From DASVTR01 sp036382855 (lineage in GTDB: Bacteria > Acidobacteriota > Blastocatellia > Pyrinomonadales > Pyrinomonadaceae): a DNA stretch of 64,000 nt. Shown in pieces: positions 32,501 to 40,669 of the stretch. A program made the position numbers and the translations under genes. The stretch spans positions 124,001-188,000 of the forward strand of contig DASVPO010000013.1 in NCBI GenBank assembly GCA_036382855.1, written 5' to 3'. Numbering within the stretch: the first letter of the stretch is position 1; each line of letters begins with the position of its first letter. The notes below the pieces were generated by a model that saw only the letters and a list, made by a program, of their open reading frames with translations, searched no databases and had not been told where the DNA came from.

Positions 32501-33577
32501 ATGCTAGAGAAACTGGAACAAATTGAAAAGCGTTATGAGGAACTGACGGCGGAAATGTCTTCGCCGGACTTGTGGGCCGACCAAGCGGCCTACACTAAGA
32601 CGGCCAAACAGCATCGCAGTCTTGGTGAAGTGGTCGAAAAGTATCGCCAGTGGAAAACGCTCTCCGAGGAATTGACGGGCGCGCGTGAGTTGGCTGAGAC
32701 GGCAGACGACGAAGAGATGCGCGAGTTGGCGCGCGTCGAAGTTGAAACGCTTGCTGCGCAGGCAGAGCAATGCGAAGCCGACCTCAAGCTGCTGTTGATT
32801 CCGACCGACCCGAACGACGAGAAAAACGTTATCCTCGAAATACGCGCCGGAACGGGCGGCGACGAAGCGACGCTCTTTGCCGCCGAAATGCTCCGTATGT
32901 ATGCGCGCTACGCAGAGCGGCAAGGCTGGCGAATGGAGATTCTTGATGCCTCGGAATCAGGCATCGGCGGCGTCAAGGAAGCGGTCGCGCTCGTCGAGGG
33001 CGAGAAAGTCTATTCCAAGCTCAAGCATGAGTCGGGCGTTCATCGCGTGCAGCGTGTGCCGCAGACGGAGACCAGCGGGCGCATACACACTTCGGCCATC
33101 ACCGTCGCCGTTCTTCCTGAAGCAGAAGAGGTTGACGTGAAGATTGACCCGAAGGATTTACGCATTGATACCTTCTGCTCCTCCGGCCCCGGCGGCCAGA
33201 GTGTGAACACGACCTACTCGGCTGTCCGTATAACACACTTGCCGACAAACACTGTCGTCTCCATGCAGGACGAAAAATCGCAGATTAAGAATCGCGAGAA
33301 GGCCATGCGCGTGCTGCGTGCGCGCCTGCAAGAGATGGAAGAGCAGAAGCAGCATGAGGCTCTCGCTTCCGAGCGCCGCTCGATGGTAGGCAGCGGCGAC
33401 CGCTCCGAGAAAATTCGCACGTACAACTTCAAAGAGAACCGCGTCTCGGACCACCGCATCGGCCTGACCATACACCAACTCGACCTCGTCATGGAGGGCG
33501 CGCTCGACGAAATCATCAACGCGCTCGTCACACACTATCAGGCCGAAAAGTTGAAAACTGAAGCAGTCGCCGCATAA
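32501..33577 (+). CDS. prfA: Peptide chain release factor 1
   Basis: The product has 358 residues from the ATG at 32501 (a TTG two codons upstream is less likely). The catalytic GGQ motif (SSGPGGQSVNTTYSAVRITH, near residue 230) and the PxT-type stop-codon reading region (VPQTETSGRIHTSAITVAVLPE) identify RF1, which releases peptides at UAA and UAG. The N-terminal coiled-coil domain is present. The usual partner prmC, which methylates the GGQ glutamine, does not follow; instead there is a decayed small gene and a phosphatase. Confidence 0.97.
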   Translation: MLEKLEQIEKRYEELTAEMSSPDLWADQAAYTKTAKQHRSLGEVVEKYRQWKTLSEELTGARELAETADDEEMRELARVEVETLAAQAEQCEADLKLLLIPTDPNDEKNVILEIRAGTGGDEATLFAAEMLRMYARYAERQGWRMEILDASESGIGGVKEAVALVEGEKVYSKLKHESGVHRVQRVPQTETSGRIHTSAITVAVLPEAEEVDVKIDPKDLRIDTFCSSGPGGQSVNTTYSAVRITHLPTNTVVSMQDEKSQIKNREKAMRVLRARLQEMEEQKQHEALASERRSMVGSGDRSEKIRTYNFKENRVSDHRIGLTIHQLDLVMEGALDEIINALVTHYQAEKLKTEAVAA

Positions 33578-33610
33578 ACGCAGTCGCATAAAAAGATTCG
33601 AGGCTCAAAG

Positions 33611-33766
33611 ATGTTCCGACGCGCTCGTTTATTCTTGCTGCTTTTCATTCTGGTCTCCGGCTCAAGCCTTGCTCCCGCGTAGCTTCGTGCTCAGCCGCCG
33701 CTTGCCGAGTACATCAAAATGCTCGAAGAGGCTTATCGCATCCCCACGACAGACAAAGCTCCATGA
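33611..33766 (+). pseudogene. Remnant of a small secreted-protein gene with an in-frame stop
   Basis: ATG at 33611 opens a signal-peptide-like segment (MFRRARLFLLLFILVSGSS...APA) that meets TAG at 33680-33682. In the same frame the sequence continues as LRAQPPLAEYIKMLEEAYRIP until TGA at 33764-33766. The signal peptide followed at once by a stop and a short plausible continuation suggests the start of a lost exported protein. One base substitution would restore a 51-codon frame, which is still short, so most of the gene has probably been deleted. Confidence 0.5.
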
Positions 33767-33785
33767 CCTGACGTAGTATCGCGTC

Positions 33786-34415
33786 ATGGACTCAACCAGC
33801 ATTCTTCTCATCCGTCACGGTCAATCGCAGGGCAACGCCGAAGGGCGCTTTGGCGGCCACACGGCAACGCCGCTCAGCCCGCGCGGGCGCAGGCAAGCGG
33901 AAGCAACCGCGCGCACGCTCGCTGCGGAAAAAATCAGCGCCATCTATTCTTCAGACCTGCCGCGCGCAGTTGAGACGGCAACGCCTCTGGCAAGGCTCAA
34001 GGGCATCAATGTCCTGAAGACGGAAGCCTTCCGCGAACGCAGCGTCGGCGTGATGGAGGGCCTGACGTTTGAAGAGGCGGCGGCGCAGCACCCGGAGCAA
34101 TATGCTGCGCTCATCGGGCGCGATTTCGAGCATGTAATTCTGGGCGGCGAGAGTTATCGCCAGATGCTTGAACGCGCGGAGAGATACCTTGACCGCATCA
34201 TCGAGCAGCACAAGGGCGGCCAGGTCGCCGTCTTTTCCCACACAGGCACAATCTGCATCCTGACGCTGCATCTCATCGGCGCGCTCGATGCGCCCAAGCT
34301 GCGCCCCGTCTGGGTCGCCACCTCCAACTGCGGCATCACACGCATTGAACTGCGCAGCGACGGCTTCGTACGCGTCAAGGCCGTCAACGACACGCGCCAC
34401 CTCGTCGGACTCTGA
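33786..34415 (+). CDS. Histidine phosphatase family protein (phosphoglycerate-mutase-like)
   Basis: The 209-residue product has the phosphohistidine motif LIRHGQSQGNAEGRFGG at residues about 7-23, then IYSSDLPRAVETA, ERSVGVMEGLTFEEA with the acid residue, and the second catalytic His in VFSHTGTICIL. The family covers cofactor-dependent mutases, alpha-ribazole phosphatases (CobC) and broad phosphatases; the motif alone does not separate them. No cobalamin genes are nearby. It begins about 20 bp past the pseudogene remnant. Confidence 0.88.
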   Translation: MDSTSILLIRHGQSQGNAEGRFGGHTATPLSPRGRRQAEATARTLAAEKISAIYSSDLPRAVETATPLARLKGINVLKTEAFRERSVGVMEGLTFEEAAAQHPEQYAALIGRDFEHVILGGESYRQMLERAERYLDRIIEQHKGGQVAVFSHTGTICILTLHLIGALDAPKLRPVWVATSNCGITRIELRSDGFVRVKAVNDTRHLVGL

Positions 34416-34478
34416 ACGTCAAAACGGATGCAAAAAGATGCTGCCGCCTCGTTCTTAAGACGTGAGGAGTGAGAGATA

Positions 34479-35378
34479 ATGCGTCAAACTTTCCAGTTCG
34501 GTAGAACGATTGGCATAACGATGACGATGCTGCTCGTCTTCGTCAGCCTGACGATTGGGCCAACGCTTTCGGCAACGTCCATTAAAAATAGTGTGACGAA
34601 GGCAAGCTTGCCCCTCATCGTTGTTGATAACGGCTGGAAGAGCGTGCCTGAGTCGAAGCCCGCGGAGACTTTCGAAGAGAGGGCGGCTGTCATTCTTCTT
34701 TATGAACACAATCCGTGGGCGATGGTCATCGGCTCGGATTCACCTTCCTTCGCGCTCTACGACGACGGGCTCTTGATTTTCACCAGAACCAACCAGGAAG
34801 GGCGGCCCGAATATGCTTCCCTAACTTTGAGCGGGAAAGAGCTGGAGGATTTTCTGGCATCTCTGCCCGTCAAAGAATTCAACGAGCTGCGGCATGAGTA
34901 TGAGTTGGACTTAAGGACCGACCAGCCCACGACTGTGCTCTCTGTCGGCGACAGAAGAGGCTTAAAGTCCGTGCGCGTCTACGGCAACCTACAGCGTTCG
35001 ATGAAAGCAGACGACCCGCAGGCTTTCATGGAGATTTACCGTAAGTTGAAATCCTTTGAGGATGCACGCGCCCGGCGTTGGATGCCGGAGAAAATCGAGT
35101 TAATGATCTGGCCTTACGAAAGCGCCAGCGACCCGCTTGCCTGGCCCAAGGGCTGGCCCGACACCGCACACCCGTCAACGAAGAAAAAGGGCACGAGCAA
35201 AGACAGCATCAACTACAGCATCTATCTCACGCAGCCTCAATACGAGAGCTTGCTGAAACGCGTCGAAAGAGAGAGCGCCGATGCGCTGCTCATCAACAAC
35301 CGCAAGTGGGCCTTCTCTTTCCGCTTCCCCTTCCCCAACGAAGAATCATGGCGCAAGAAGGCATCGGAAGATTCTTAA
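34479..35378 (+). CDS. Secreted protein of unknown function
   Basis: The 299-residue product has a signal peptide (about 1-31, GITMTMLLVFVSLTIGPTLSA). The mature protein has a beta-rich part (SFALYDDGLLIFTRTNQEG..YASLTLSGKELEDFLASL) and an Arg/Trp-rich centre (ARARRWMPEKIELMIWPYESA) that recurs in uncharacterised secreted proteins of related bacteria. I do not recognise a named family. GTGAGGAGTGAGAG before the ATG contains a Shine-Dalgarno. A bidirectional terminator follows at 35406. Confidence 0.65.
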   Translation: MRQTFQFGRTIGITMTMLLVFVSLTIGPTLSATSIKNSVTKASLPLIVVDNGWKSVPESKPAETFEERAAVILLYEHNPWAMVIGSDSPSFALYDDGLLIFTRTNQEGRPEYASLTLSGKELEDFLASLPVKEFNELRHEYELDLRTDQPTTVLSVGDRRGLKSVRVYGNLQRSMKADDPQAFMEIYRKLKSFEDARARRWMPEKIELMIWPYESASDPLAWPKGWPDTAHPSTKKKGTSKDSINYSIYLTQPQYESLLKRVERESADALLINNRKWAFSFRFPFPNEESWRKKASEDS

Positions 35379-35405
35379 TAGAGAAGCAGTCTCCGTCACA
35401 ACAAA

Positions 35406-35432
35406 GAAGCCGCCTTCATCGAGGGCGGCTTC
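35406..35432. terminator. Bidirectional terminator between convergent genes
   Basis: GAAGCCGCC (35406-35414) pairs with GGCGGCTTC (35424-35432), loop of 9 nt, with TTT on the plus side and TTT on the minus side. It lies between two convergent secreted-protein genes (stops at 35378 and 35498). Confidence 0.8.
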
Positions 35433-35497
35433 TTTCATGTGACCAAGTTAACTATCGTTTTAAGTCAACTCCGAAGACATTTCCAAGACCGTTGTCC

Positions 35498-36724
35498 CTA
35501 CTCTGTTTCAGCGCCGCTGTCTTCAATCAGTTGACTAATGCGCGAGCGCGCTCTGGCATCTGTTTCCTGTTCCAGCAGGCGCTTGAGAATCGGCTCTGAG
35601 AAGCGCCCGTATTTCCGAATGCTTGCTCCGGCCTCTTTGCGCACGGCGGGCGAGGCGTCGTTAAGCAGGCTGACCTGCTGCCGCACAGAGTTTTCCATCT
35701 CCGGCGTGATGACTTCGGCGCGCCCGACGAGCACGCGTACGAGTTCTGCCGGTTGAGGCTCAATTGTGACGGGCAGCACGGCGTCCGTCAGCCCGCTCGG
35801 CAGAACGTAGAAGACACGCAGGCCCTCTTCAAACCAACTACTGCGCCAAGTCTTAATCATCGCCAGAGCCTCTTTTTCGTAGAGGCCGGAACGGACGAGG
35901 ATTTGCTTTAAGTCTTGCAGGAGAGAATCCATGTTTTTGTCGAGAGCGGGGCGCTCGTGCGTCATCTCGCCGGTGAAGGTGTCGCAGAGGCGATAGCCTA
36001 TCTTCCCGCCGCGATTCTCGAAGATGATGAGATGAGAAATCTCATCGCGGCCTGTATTCTTCAGCAGGACGTTTTCGCCTTCGAGCCTGACGGCGAGCGG
36101 CAAATCAAACGTACCGACGCCGCGATAGAAGAGAAACTTCTCATGCTGGCTGCTGCCATCGTCAGGGCTGCAAACGCGAAGCGTCGCGGCGTCTGTCTCG
36201 CGCGCAGGATAATAGTGGCTCTCCGCACTCTCGACAGGGAGGGTCATCGCAGCAGCGGGCATCACTTTCAGTCGTCCCCAGTCAATGTTAGTGCCGACCG
36301 AACGCGCCTGCGGATACCATTCCGTAATTTTGCCCCTCGGAAAATCAACCTTGACGGACACGTCCATCTCTTTCCCGGAATAAAAATAGATAACGGGCGT
36401 CTCCATGCGGACTGAAGCCGTGAGGCTGCGCTTGCCTCTTGAGTTGTGGCGTAGGCCGTCGGCCTCTCCGATGGTGTGGACAAACTTAGGAAGGTCGCTT
36501 GGCCCATTGAGCGGACGCCATTCGAGCGCAACGCCGTCTTTGCCAGCAATCGAGGTGAACGTTCCCCACTCATGTGCGACCAGACGATTGCCCGCCGGAA
36601 CGCTCTCTTTAACAGCGTTGCCCGGTTGCCCATGCTGTGCCGAAAGCCTGACGCCGACAAACGCGACGACCATGAACGACAGCAGGCAAAAACCGGCGAC
36701 TCTTAATCCAATGCGCGTCTTCAT
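35498..36724 (-). CDS. Secreted protein with AHEWGTFTS motif, unknown function
   Basis: The 408-residue product has a signal peptide (about 1-29, GFCLLSFMVVAFVGVRLSA). The mature start AGNRLVAHEWGTFTSIAGKDG matches a motif seen in uncharacterised exported proteins of Planctomycetota and Myxococcota. The middle (about 110-250) is beta-rich with METPVIYFYSGKEMDVSVKVDFPRG split over two strands; the C-terminus (about 340-400) resembles HEAT-like helices (VRKEAGASIRKYGRFSEPILKRLLEQ). No catalytic motif is evident. It lies downstream of the sigma/FecR pair with 33 bp between and may be part of that unit. Confidence 0.65.
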   Translation of the reverse strand: MKTRIGLRVAGFCLLSFMVVAFVGVRLSAQHGQPGNAVKESVPAGNRLVAHEWGTFTSIAGKDGVALEWRPLNGPSDLPKFVHTIGEADGLRHNSRGKRSLTASVRMETPVIYFYSGKEMDVSVKVDFPRGKITEWYPQARSVGTNIDWGRLKVMPAAAMTLPVESAESHYYPARETDAATLRVCSPDDGSSQHEKFLFYRGVGTFDLPLAVRLEGENVLLKNTGRDEISHLIIFENRGGKIGYRLCDTFTGEMTHERPALDKNMDSLLQDLKQILVRSGLYEKEALAMIKTWRSSWFEEGLRVFYVLPSGLTDAVLPVTIEPQPAELVRVLVGRAEVITPEMENSVRQQVSLLNDASPAVRKEAGASIRKYGRFSEPILKRLLEQETDARARSRISQLIEDSGAETE

Positions 36725-36757
36725 TTTCTTTACTCCTTAAAAAATTCGGTTAAGGGT

Positions 36758-37936
36758 TTATTCAAACCATGCCCATTCGAGTTCTTTCTTCCAGAGTTCG
36801 AGCATCCCCTTGTCGAGTTGCATGATGCCTTCGCGCGTGACGCCCGCGGGCGGAGAGATGAGCGCGGCCATTCGTTCATAGACGCGACGCCGCTCCGCGC
36901 CTTCGACGCGCGAGAGCAGATGCCAGAGCGTCAGCGTGTCATACTCGCGCGCTTCAGCCAGAATGATGCTCAACTCTTTTGCGCCGCCGTTTTGAAAGTC
37001 GAGGCGTGAGAGCGCGTCGCGAAATTTCGTGGAGACATCATCGAAGTAAGGCGTGCCGGGCCCTTTGTCCGGCTGCGTTTCGCAGATAGCCCCTGCGGGC
37101 ACAAGCGATGCGCGTCCCTTCGCTTCAAGCGCCACCCAGCCGTCCGTGACGTGCAGACGACCACGACCCGCGTCATCAACTTCAAGCGTGTAAGCGCAAC
37201 CGAGATCAACTGCGACTGCCGACGGTGTATCAACGATGAAGATGCGAGGCGGCGCGTCAATCGTGGCGCGCAAACGCCCGTGCGACATTGCCAGCCTATG
37301 CTCCGTCGGGTTTGTCCCGACAAGCCGCACGCGAGAGTTTGGCTCAACTTCAACCTGCCCTATGTTCGCCACGCTAATCCGTGCGCGCGATGAAGCATCC
37401 GTCTCAAGCCATTCGCCTACTGCGAGTCGTCCGCTTTCTTCGATACGCTCGACTCCGATTTTCGGAGCGCCCGCCAGACGCGCGACTTCCCAGCTTGACC
37501 CACCCGCAGGCATCGCCTGTCTGGTTTCCGCAGGCTTATCTTTAACGACCAGCGGGGGAGCGTCCTTCACACGGCGCATGAAAAACCAGGCTGCACCAAA
37601 CGCCAGCAGCAACACTACGCAGGCGGCCGCAAGAAGACGCCAATCAAACTTGAAACGACGAGCGCGAAGTTTCACCACCGAAGAAGACGACGCGCGAGAC
37701 TGTTGCTGCCCCTGCTCCTGCTTCTCTAATGCGGCCTCTATCTCGCTCCACAGGTGGGCCGGGGCGCTCGCGCGCGGCAACTGGCCGGCGAGGCCGATGC
37801 CGAGTTTGATTTCTTCCAACTCCGTGCGGCAAAGCCCGCAGTTGATTAAGTGCTCCGCGACGCGCCGCGAATCCTCGTCGCGCAGTTCGCCTTGATAGTA
37901 GGCGGAGAGTTTTTGAGAGACATGCTGACTGAACAT
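36758..37936 (-). CDS. FecR-domain anti-sigma-like membrane protein
   Basis: The product has 392 residues from ATG 37936 (MFSQHVSQKLSAYYQ). An N-terminal zinc-finger anti-sigma domain has the HLINCGLCRTEL pattern (His-x3-Cys-x2-Cys). A Ser-rich linker and one membrane helix follow (about 107-124, RLLAAACVVLLLAFGAAWFFM). The FecR-like beta region (about 150-290) has GEWLETDASSRARISVANIGQVEVEPNSRV-type blocks, and a helical C-terminus follows. The frame stays open upstream but there it overlaps the sigma gene in another frame. Likely it holds the neighbouring ECF sigma factor inactive and releases it on a periplasmic signal (inference from family and pairing). Confidence 0.85.
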   Translation of the reverse strand: MFSQHVSQKLSAYYQGELRDEDSRRVAEHLINCGLCRTELEEIKLGIGLAGQLPRASAPAHLWSEIEAALEKQEQGQQQSRASSSSVVKLRARRFKFDWRLLAAACVVLLLAFGAAWFFMRRVKDAPPLVVKDKPAETRQAMPAGGSSWEVARLAGAPKIGVERIEESGRLAVGEWLETDASSRARISVANIGQVEVEPNSRVRLVGTNPTEHRLAMSHGRLRATIDAPPRIFIVDTPSAVAVDLGCAYTLEVDDAGRGRLHVTDGWVALEAKGRASLVPAGAICETQPDKGPGTPYFDDVSTKFRDALSRLDFQNGGAKELSIILAEAREYDTLTLWHLLSRVEGAERRRVYERMAALISPPAGVTREGIMQLDKGMLELWKKELEWAWFE

Positions 37937-37944
37937 TCGTTTAT

Positions 37945-38535
37945 TCAACTCGAAACAGATGCACCGCGCAGGTGGGCCAAACGGCCCGCTAAAATTTTGT
38001 GCCCACGGTTGAGACGCGACGCGATTGTCCCTTTGGAACAATTGAGCACTTCGGCCATCTCGTCGTACGACAGGCCCTCGACATATCTGAGCAGGATGGG
38101 CAGCCTGAGTTTTGGCTTCAGTTCTCCGATGGCAGCCCTCACACATTCCGCGATCTCCACGCGCGCAAAGCCGTCGTCCTGCGCCCTTCGTTGAGCGCCG
38201 TGTCCGTCCGTCTCGAACGCGTCTCCGAAGAAAATGAAACGCCTGCGGCGTCGCTGCTCGTCCGTGCACGCGTTGACCACCAGACGGTAGAGCCACGTCG
38301 TAAACTCTGCGTGGCGCTCGAACTGCCCAATCTTCGTTATCAGTTTGAGAAAGACCTGCTGCGTCACATCTCCGGCCGTAGGCTCGTCTCCTTGAAAGTA
38401 GTAGAGCGAGATGGAATAGACTCTGTCTTTGTAGGCTTCAAAGAGCAGACGGAAGGCTTCCCTGTCTCCCTGCCGACAGGCTTCGATAACGCGCTCGTCA
38501 ATTCTTTGCTCGCTCGCCACAGCGCGCCGCTCCAT
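37945..38535 (-). CDS. ECF-type RNA polymerase sigma factor
   Basis: The product has 196 residues from ATG 38535, chosen because AGGGAG stands 6 bases before it; a further ATG at 38571 has no such site. Region 2 is LFEAYKDRVYSISLYYF...AGDVTQQVFLKLITKIGQF..F.TWLYRLVVNACTDEQRR; region 4 is ELKPKLRLPILLRYVEGLSYDEMAEVLNCSKGTIASRLNRGHKIL. The stop is 8 bp before the FecR-type gene, so the pair is co-translated. The promoters it reads are unknown. The Arg-rich segment after region 2 is a normal linker. Confidence 0.95.
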   Translation of the reverse strand: MERRAVASEQRIDERVIEACRQGDREAFRLLFEAYKDRVYSISLYYFQGDEPTAGDVTQQVFLKLITKIGQFERHAEFTTWLYRLVVNACTDEQRRRRRFIFFGDAFETDGHGAQRRAQDDGFARVEIAECVRAAIGELKPKLRLPILLRYVEGLSYDEMAEVLNCSKGTIASRLNRGHKILAGRLAHLRGASVSS

Positions 38536-38650
38536 CCAATCTCCCTTTCGCCTCCGCACTTCCCAAAACATTAGACGGAGAAGCTACGACTTTTCTTCCA
38601 TCAAACTCGATAATTTTTTTCGGAGGTCTTGATGAACTCAGGAAACAACG

Positions 38651-38681
38651 TAAAAAGGCCGCCTTAATTGAAAGGCGGCCT
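38651..38681 (-). terminator. Rho-independent terminator after nuoB
   Basis: AGGCCGCCTT (38656-38665) and AAGGCGGCCT (38672-38681) form a perfect 10-bp stem with a 6-nt loop; on the minus strand it is followed by TTTTTACG. It ends the nuoA-nuoB unit 63 bp past the nuoB stop. Confidence 0.85.
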
Positions 38682-38743
38682 CATCAACATTAATTGCAAG
38701 CTTGAGATTAAAGCTGGCGATAGTTCAAAGCTGCGGCTCAGGC

Positions 38744-39382
38744 TCAACGAGTCGCTGCGTTAATGACTTCGACGGCTTCCCTGTCGGTTGGTGAAATTTC
38801 TTCCAGTTCGTCGCCTTCCAGTTGGCGACGGCGGCGCACCGTCCCGTCCGACTCAAAAATGTAGGCCGAAGGCGCTTCGCGCATGATGATGTCCTGCAAT
38901 CGCATCAGCCCGTAGAGCAGGGCTTCGGGTCGCGGCGGGCAGCCCGGTATATAAACGTCAACAGGAATCGTGCGGTCAACGCCCTGCATCGTCGAGTATG
39001 AATCAAAGGGCCCGCCCGTTGAGGCGCACGCGCCCATCGCAATCACCCATTTCGGCTCAGGCATCTGGTCGTAGACGCGGCGCACAACAGGCCCCATCTT
39101 CAACGTCACCGTGCCGGCGATGATAATCAGATCGCTCTGCCTCGGAGAGGGGCGAAAGACGCCAGCGCCGAAGCGGTCTATATCAAAACGGCCAGCGCCG
39201 CACGCTATCATCTCTATTGCACAACACGCCAGCCCGAATGTCATCGGCCACAGCGCAGACTTGCGCGCCCAGTTAACCACAGGTGCAGTCAAGTCCATCG
39301 TCTTCGCGCCAATCGTCCGGCGCAAAGTATTGAAGATGGAATCAACCGTCGTTAAGACAAAGCCTTCTTCGTGTTCAGCCAT
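38744..39382 (-). CDS. nuoB: NADH-quinone oxidoreductase subunit B
   Basis: The 212-residue product carries the N2 cluster, the last Fe-S centre before quinone. Cysteines: FGLACCAIEM (two adjacent), GACASTGG and PGCPPRPEA, all conserved. SLWPMTFGLACCAIE-like context and PRQSDLIIIAGTVTLKM follow the family. The C-terminal acidic tail (about 175-212) is longer than usual. It is 80-100 bp downstream of nuoA across a heptamer repeat, and nearly 9 kb from nuoC, its normal neighbour. Confidence 0.97.
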   Translation of the reverse strand: MAEHEEGFVLTTVDSIFNTLRRTIGAKTMDLTAPVVNWARKSALWPMTFGLACCAIEMIACGAGRFDIDRFGAGVFRPSPRQSDLIIIAGTVTLKMGPVVRRVYDQMPEPKWVIAMGACASTGGPFDSYSTMQGVDRTIPVDVYIPGCPPRPEALLYGLMRLQDIIMREAPSAYIFESDGTVRRRRQLEGDELEEISPTDREAVEVINAATR

Positions 39383-39390
39383 AATTTTAA

Positions 39391-39470
39391 GTGATGAGTA
39401 ATGAGTGATGAGTAATGAGTAAAAGAAAGAGTTGTTAACTCATTACTCATTACTCATCACTCATCACTTT
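39391..39470. repeat. Heptamer inverted repeat, ATGAGTG family, copy 6
   Basis: Left arm 39391-39422 (AGTGATG/AGTAATG units), right arm 39436-39470, reverse complements, loop about 13 nt. It fills the nuoA-nuoB gap, ending 1 bp from the nuoA stop and starting 8 bp before the nuoB ATG. Confidence 0.92.
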
Positions 39471-39471
39471 T

Positions 39472-39900
39472 TTATGCCCACTCTAGTGCGCCTTTGCGCC
39501 AAGCGTAGTAGTAGCCGACAATCAGGATGCCTATGAAGACGAACATTTCGACGAGCGCAAATTTGGTGAACGAAAAATCGTCGCCCATGAAGATGATGGC
39601 CCACGGCAACAGGAAGATGGTCTCCACGTCGAAGATTAAAAAGAGCATCGCGACGATATAGTAGCGCACGGTGAAGCGGTCGTGGGCTTCCGTTTCGGGG
39701 TCAATGCCGCATTCGTACGGGCGCATCTTGTCTTTGAGATATTTAGAGGGCCGGAAAAATCGCCCGACCACAATCGGCAATACAGGGAAGATGATGGCGA
39801 AGACGAAAAAGACCATCACGGGCCAGTAGGCCGTAATCGGACTACCGACTATTTGTGTCGCTTCAGGCACAGCCTGAAGCAGTATCGCGCTCAGCATCAT
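39472..39900 (-). CDS. nuoA: NADH-quinone oxidoreductase subunit A
   Basis: The 142-residue product is a three-helix membrane subunit near the quinone site. The family block KMRPYECGIDPETEAHDRFTVRYYIVAMLFLIFDVETIFLLPWA is split here as YECGIDPETEA..RF.VRYY and LIFDVETIFLLPWAI, with the Glu and Asp residues intact. The first helix is at about 25-45. It begins the nuoA-nuoB unit, separate from the other nuo genes. Confidence 0.97.
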   Translation of the reverse strand: MMLSAILLQAVPEATQIVGSPITAYWPVMVFFVFAIIFPVLPIVVGRFFRPSKYLKDKMRPYECGIDPETEAHDRFTVRYYIVAMLFLIFDVETIFLLPWAIIFMGDDFSFTKFALVEMFVFIGILIVGYYYAWRKGALEWA

Positions 39901-40041
39901 TTGTTGTTCCAGTTAAGGTGCGCTCTCTGGCGAAGGCGCACGTTGCAGGTCAAGCTGATCCGGCTAACGTCGAAAATTCTATGCTGCCGTAGTCAGCCTT
40001 GTCAAAATATATTAGGAGAGTTGTCTGATATTGTCGAAGCG

Positions 40042-40575
40042 CTATCTGCCGCCGCTTGCCTCTTGTCCTCCGTCTTCCGCTTCTGCTTGCTCGTGCGGCT
40101 TGCCTGCAAGAAGCGCGATGGCGTGGGGCAGGACGGGCTTGATGACAGCGAAGCTTTCGCGCACGCCTCTGGGCGAGCCAGGCAGATTGACGATTAACGT
40201 CGCGGAGCGAATGCCGCAGACGCCGCGTGAAGTCATCGCCAGAGGCGTTTGCCTGAGAGTTTCCATGCGCATAGCTTCGGCGAGGCCGGGCGCTTCTCTT
40301 TGAATGGCGGCGCGCGTCGCTTCCGGCGTGTTGTCGCGCGGGCCAAAACCCGTCCCGCCCGTCGTGATAACGAGATTGATTAACGCATCGTCTGCGAAGG
40401 CCCGCAGCTTTTCAGCCAGCGGTTCAAGGTCATCAGGGACGACGATAGCGGCGACAACCTCTGCGCCCATCTCTTGCAGCAGCCTTGTCAGCGCGGGGCC
40501 GGATTCGTCCTGCGCCAGCCCGCCTGAGCAACGGTCGCTGACCGTAATCACAACCGCGCGTATCTCCACACTCAT
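40042..40575 (-). CDS. mogA: Molybdopterin adenylyltransferase (MogA/MoaB family)
   Basis: The product has 177 residues from ATG 40575. The MoaB/Mog fold motifs are VITVSDRCSGG near the N-terminus, VITTGGTGFGPRDNTPEAT (about 75-93) and the NLPGSPRGV loop (about 140). MogA adenylates molybdopterin before molybdate insertion; MoaB paralogues do the same in other bacteria, and the sequence does not fully separate them. No other moa or moe gene is in the window. It lies between nuoA and carB, 94 bp from carB. Confidence 0.85.
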   Translation of the reverse strand: MSVEIRAVVITVSDRCSGGLAQDESGPALTRLLQEMGAEVVAAIVVPDDLEPLAEKLRAFADDALINLVITTGGTGFGPRDNTPEATRAAIQREAPGLAEAMRMETLRQTPLAMTSRGVCGIRSATLIVNLPGSPRGVRESFAVIKPVLPHAIALLAGKPHEQAEAEDGGQEASGGR

Positions 40576-40669
40576 CATTCGCCTCAACGCCTAACAGGCA
40601 CGCGCTCCATCAACAGCGACACAATACGCTGCGCAGCAACGCGCCTCTTAAAATCATGGAAGCTGCGCA

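Noticed and set aside
37937..38296. Upstream extension of the FecR-type gene frame (120 codons)
   Set aside because: It overlaps the ECF sigma gene in another frame and the composition (Arg/Gly-rich) is that of an out-of-frame shadow; the zinc-finger part begins at the ATG at 37936.
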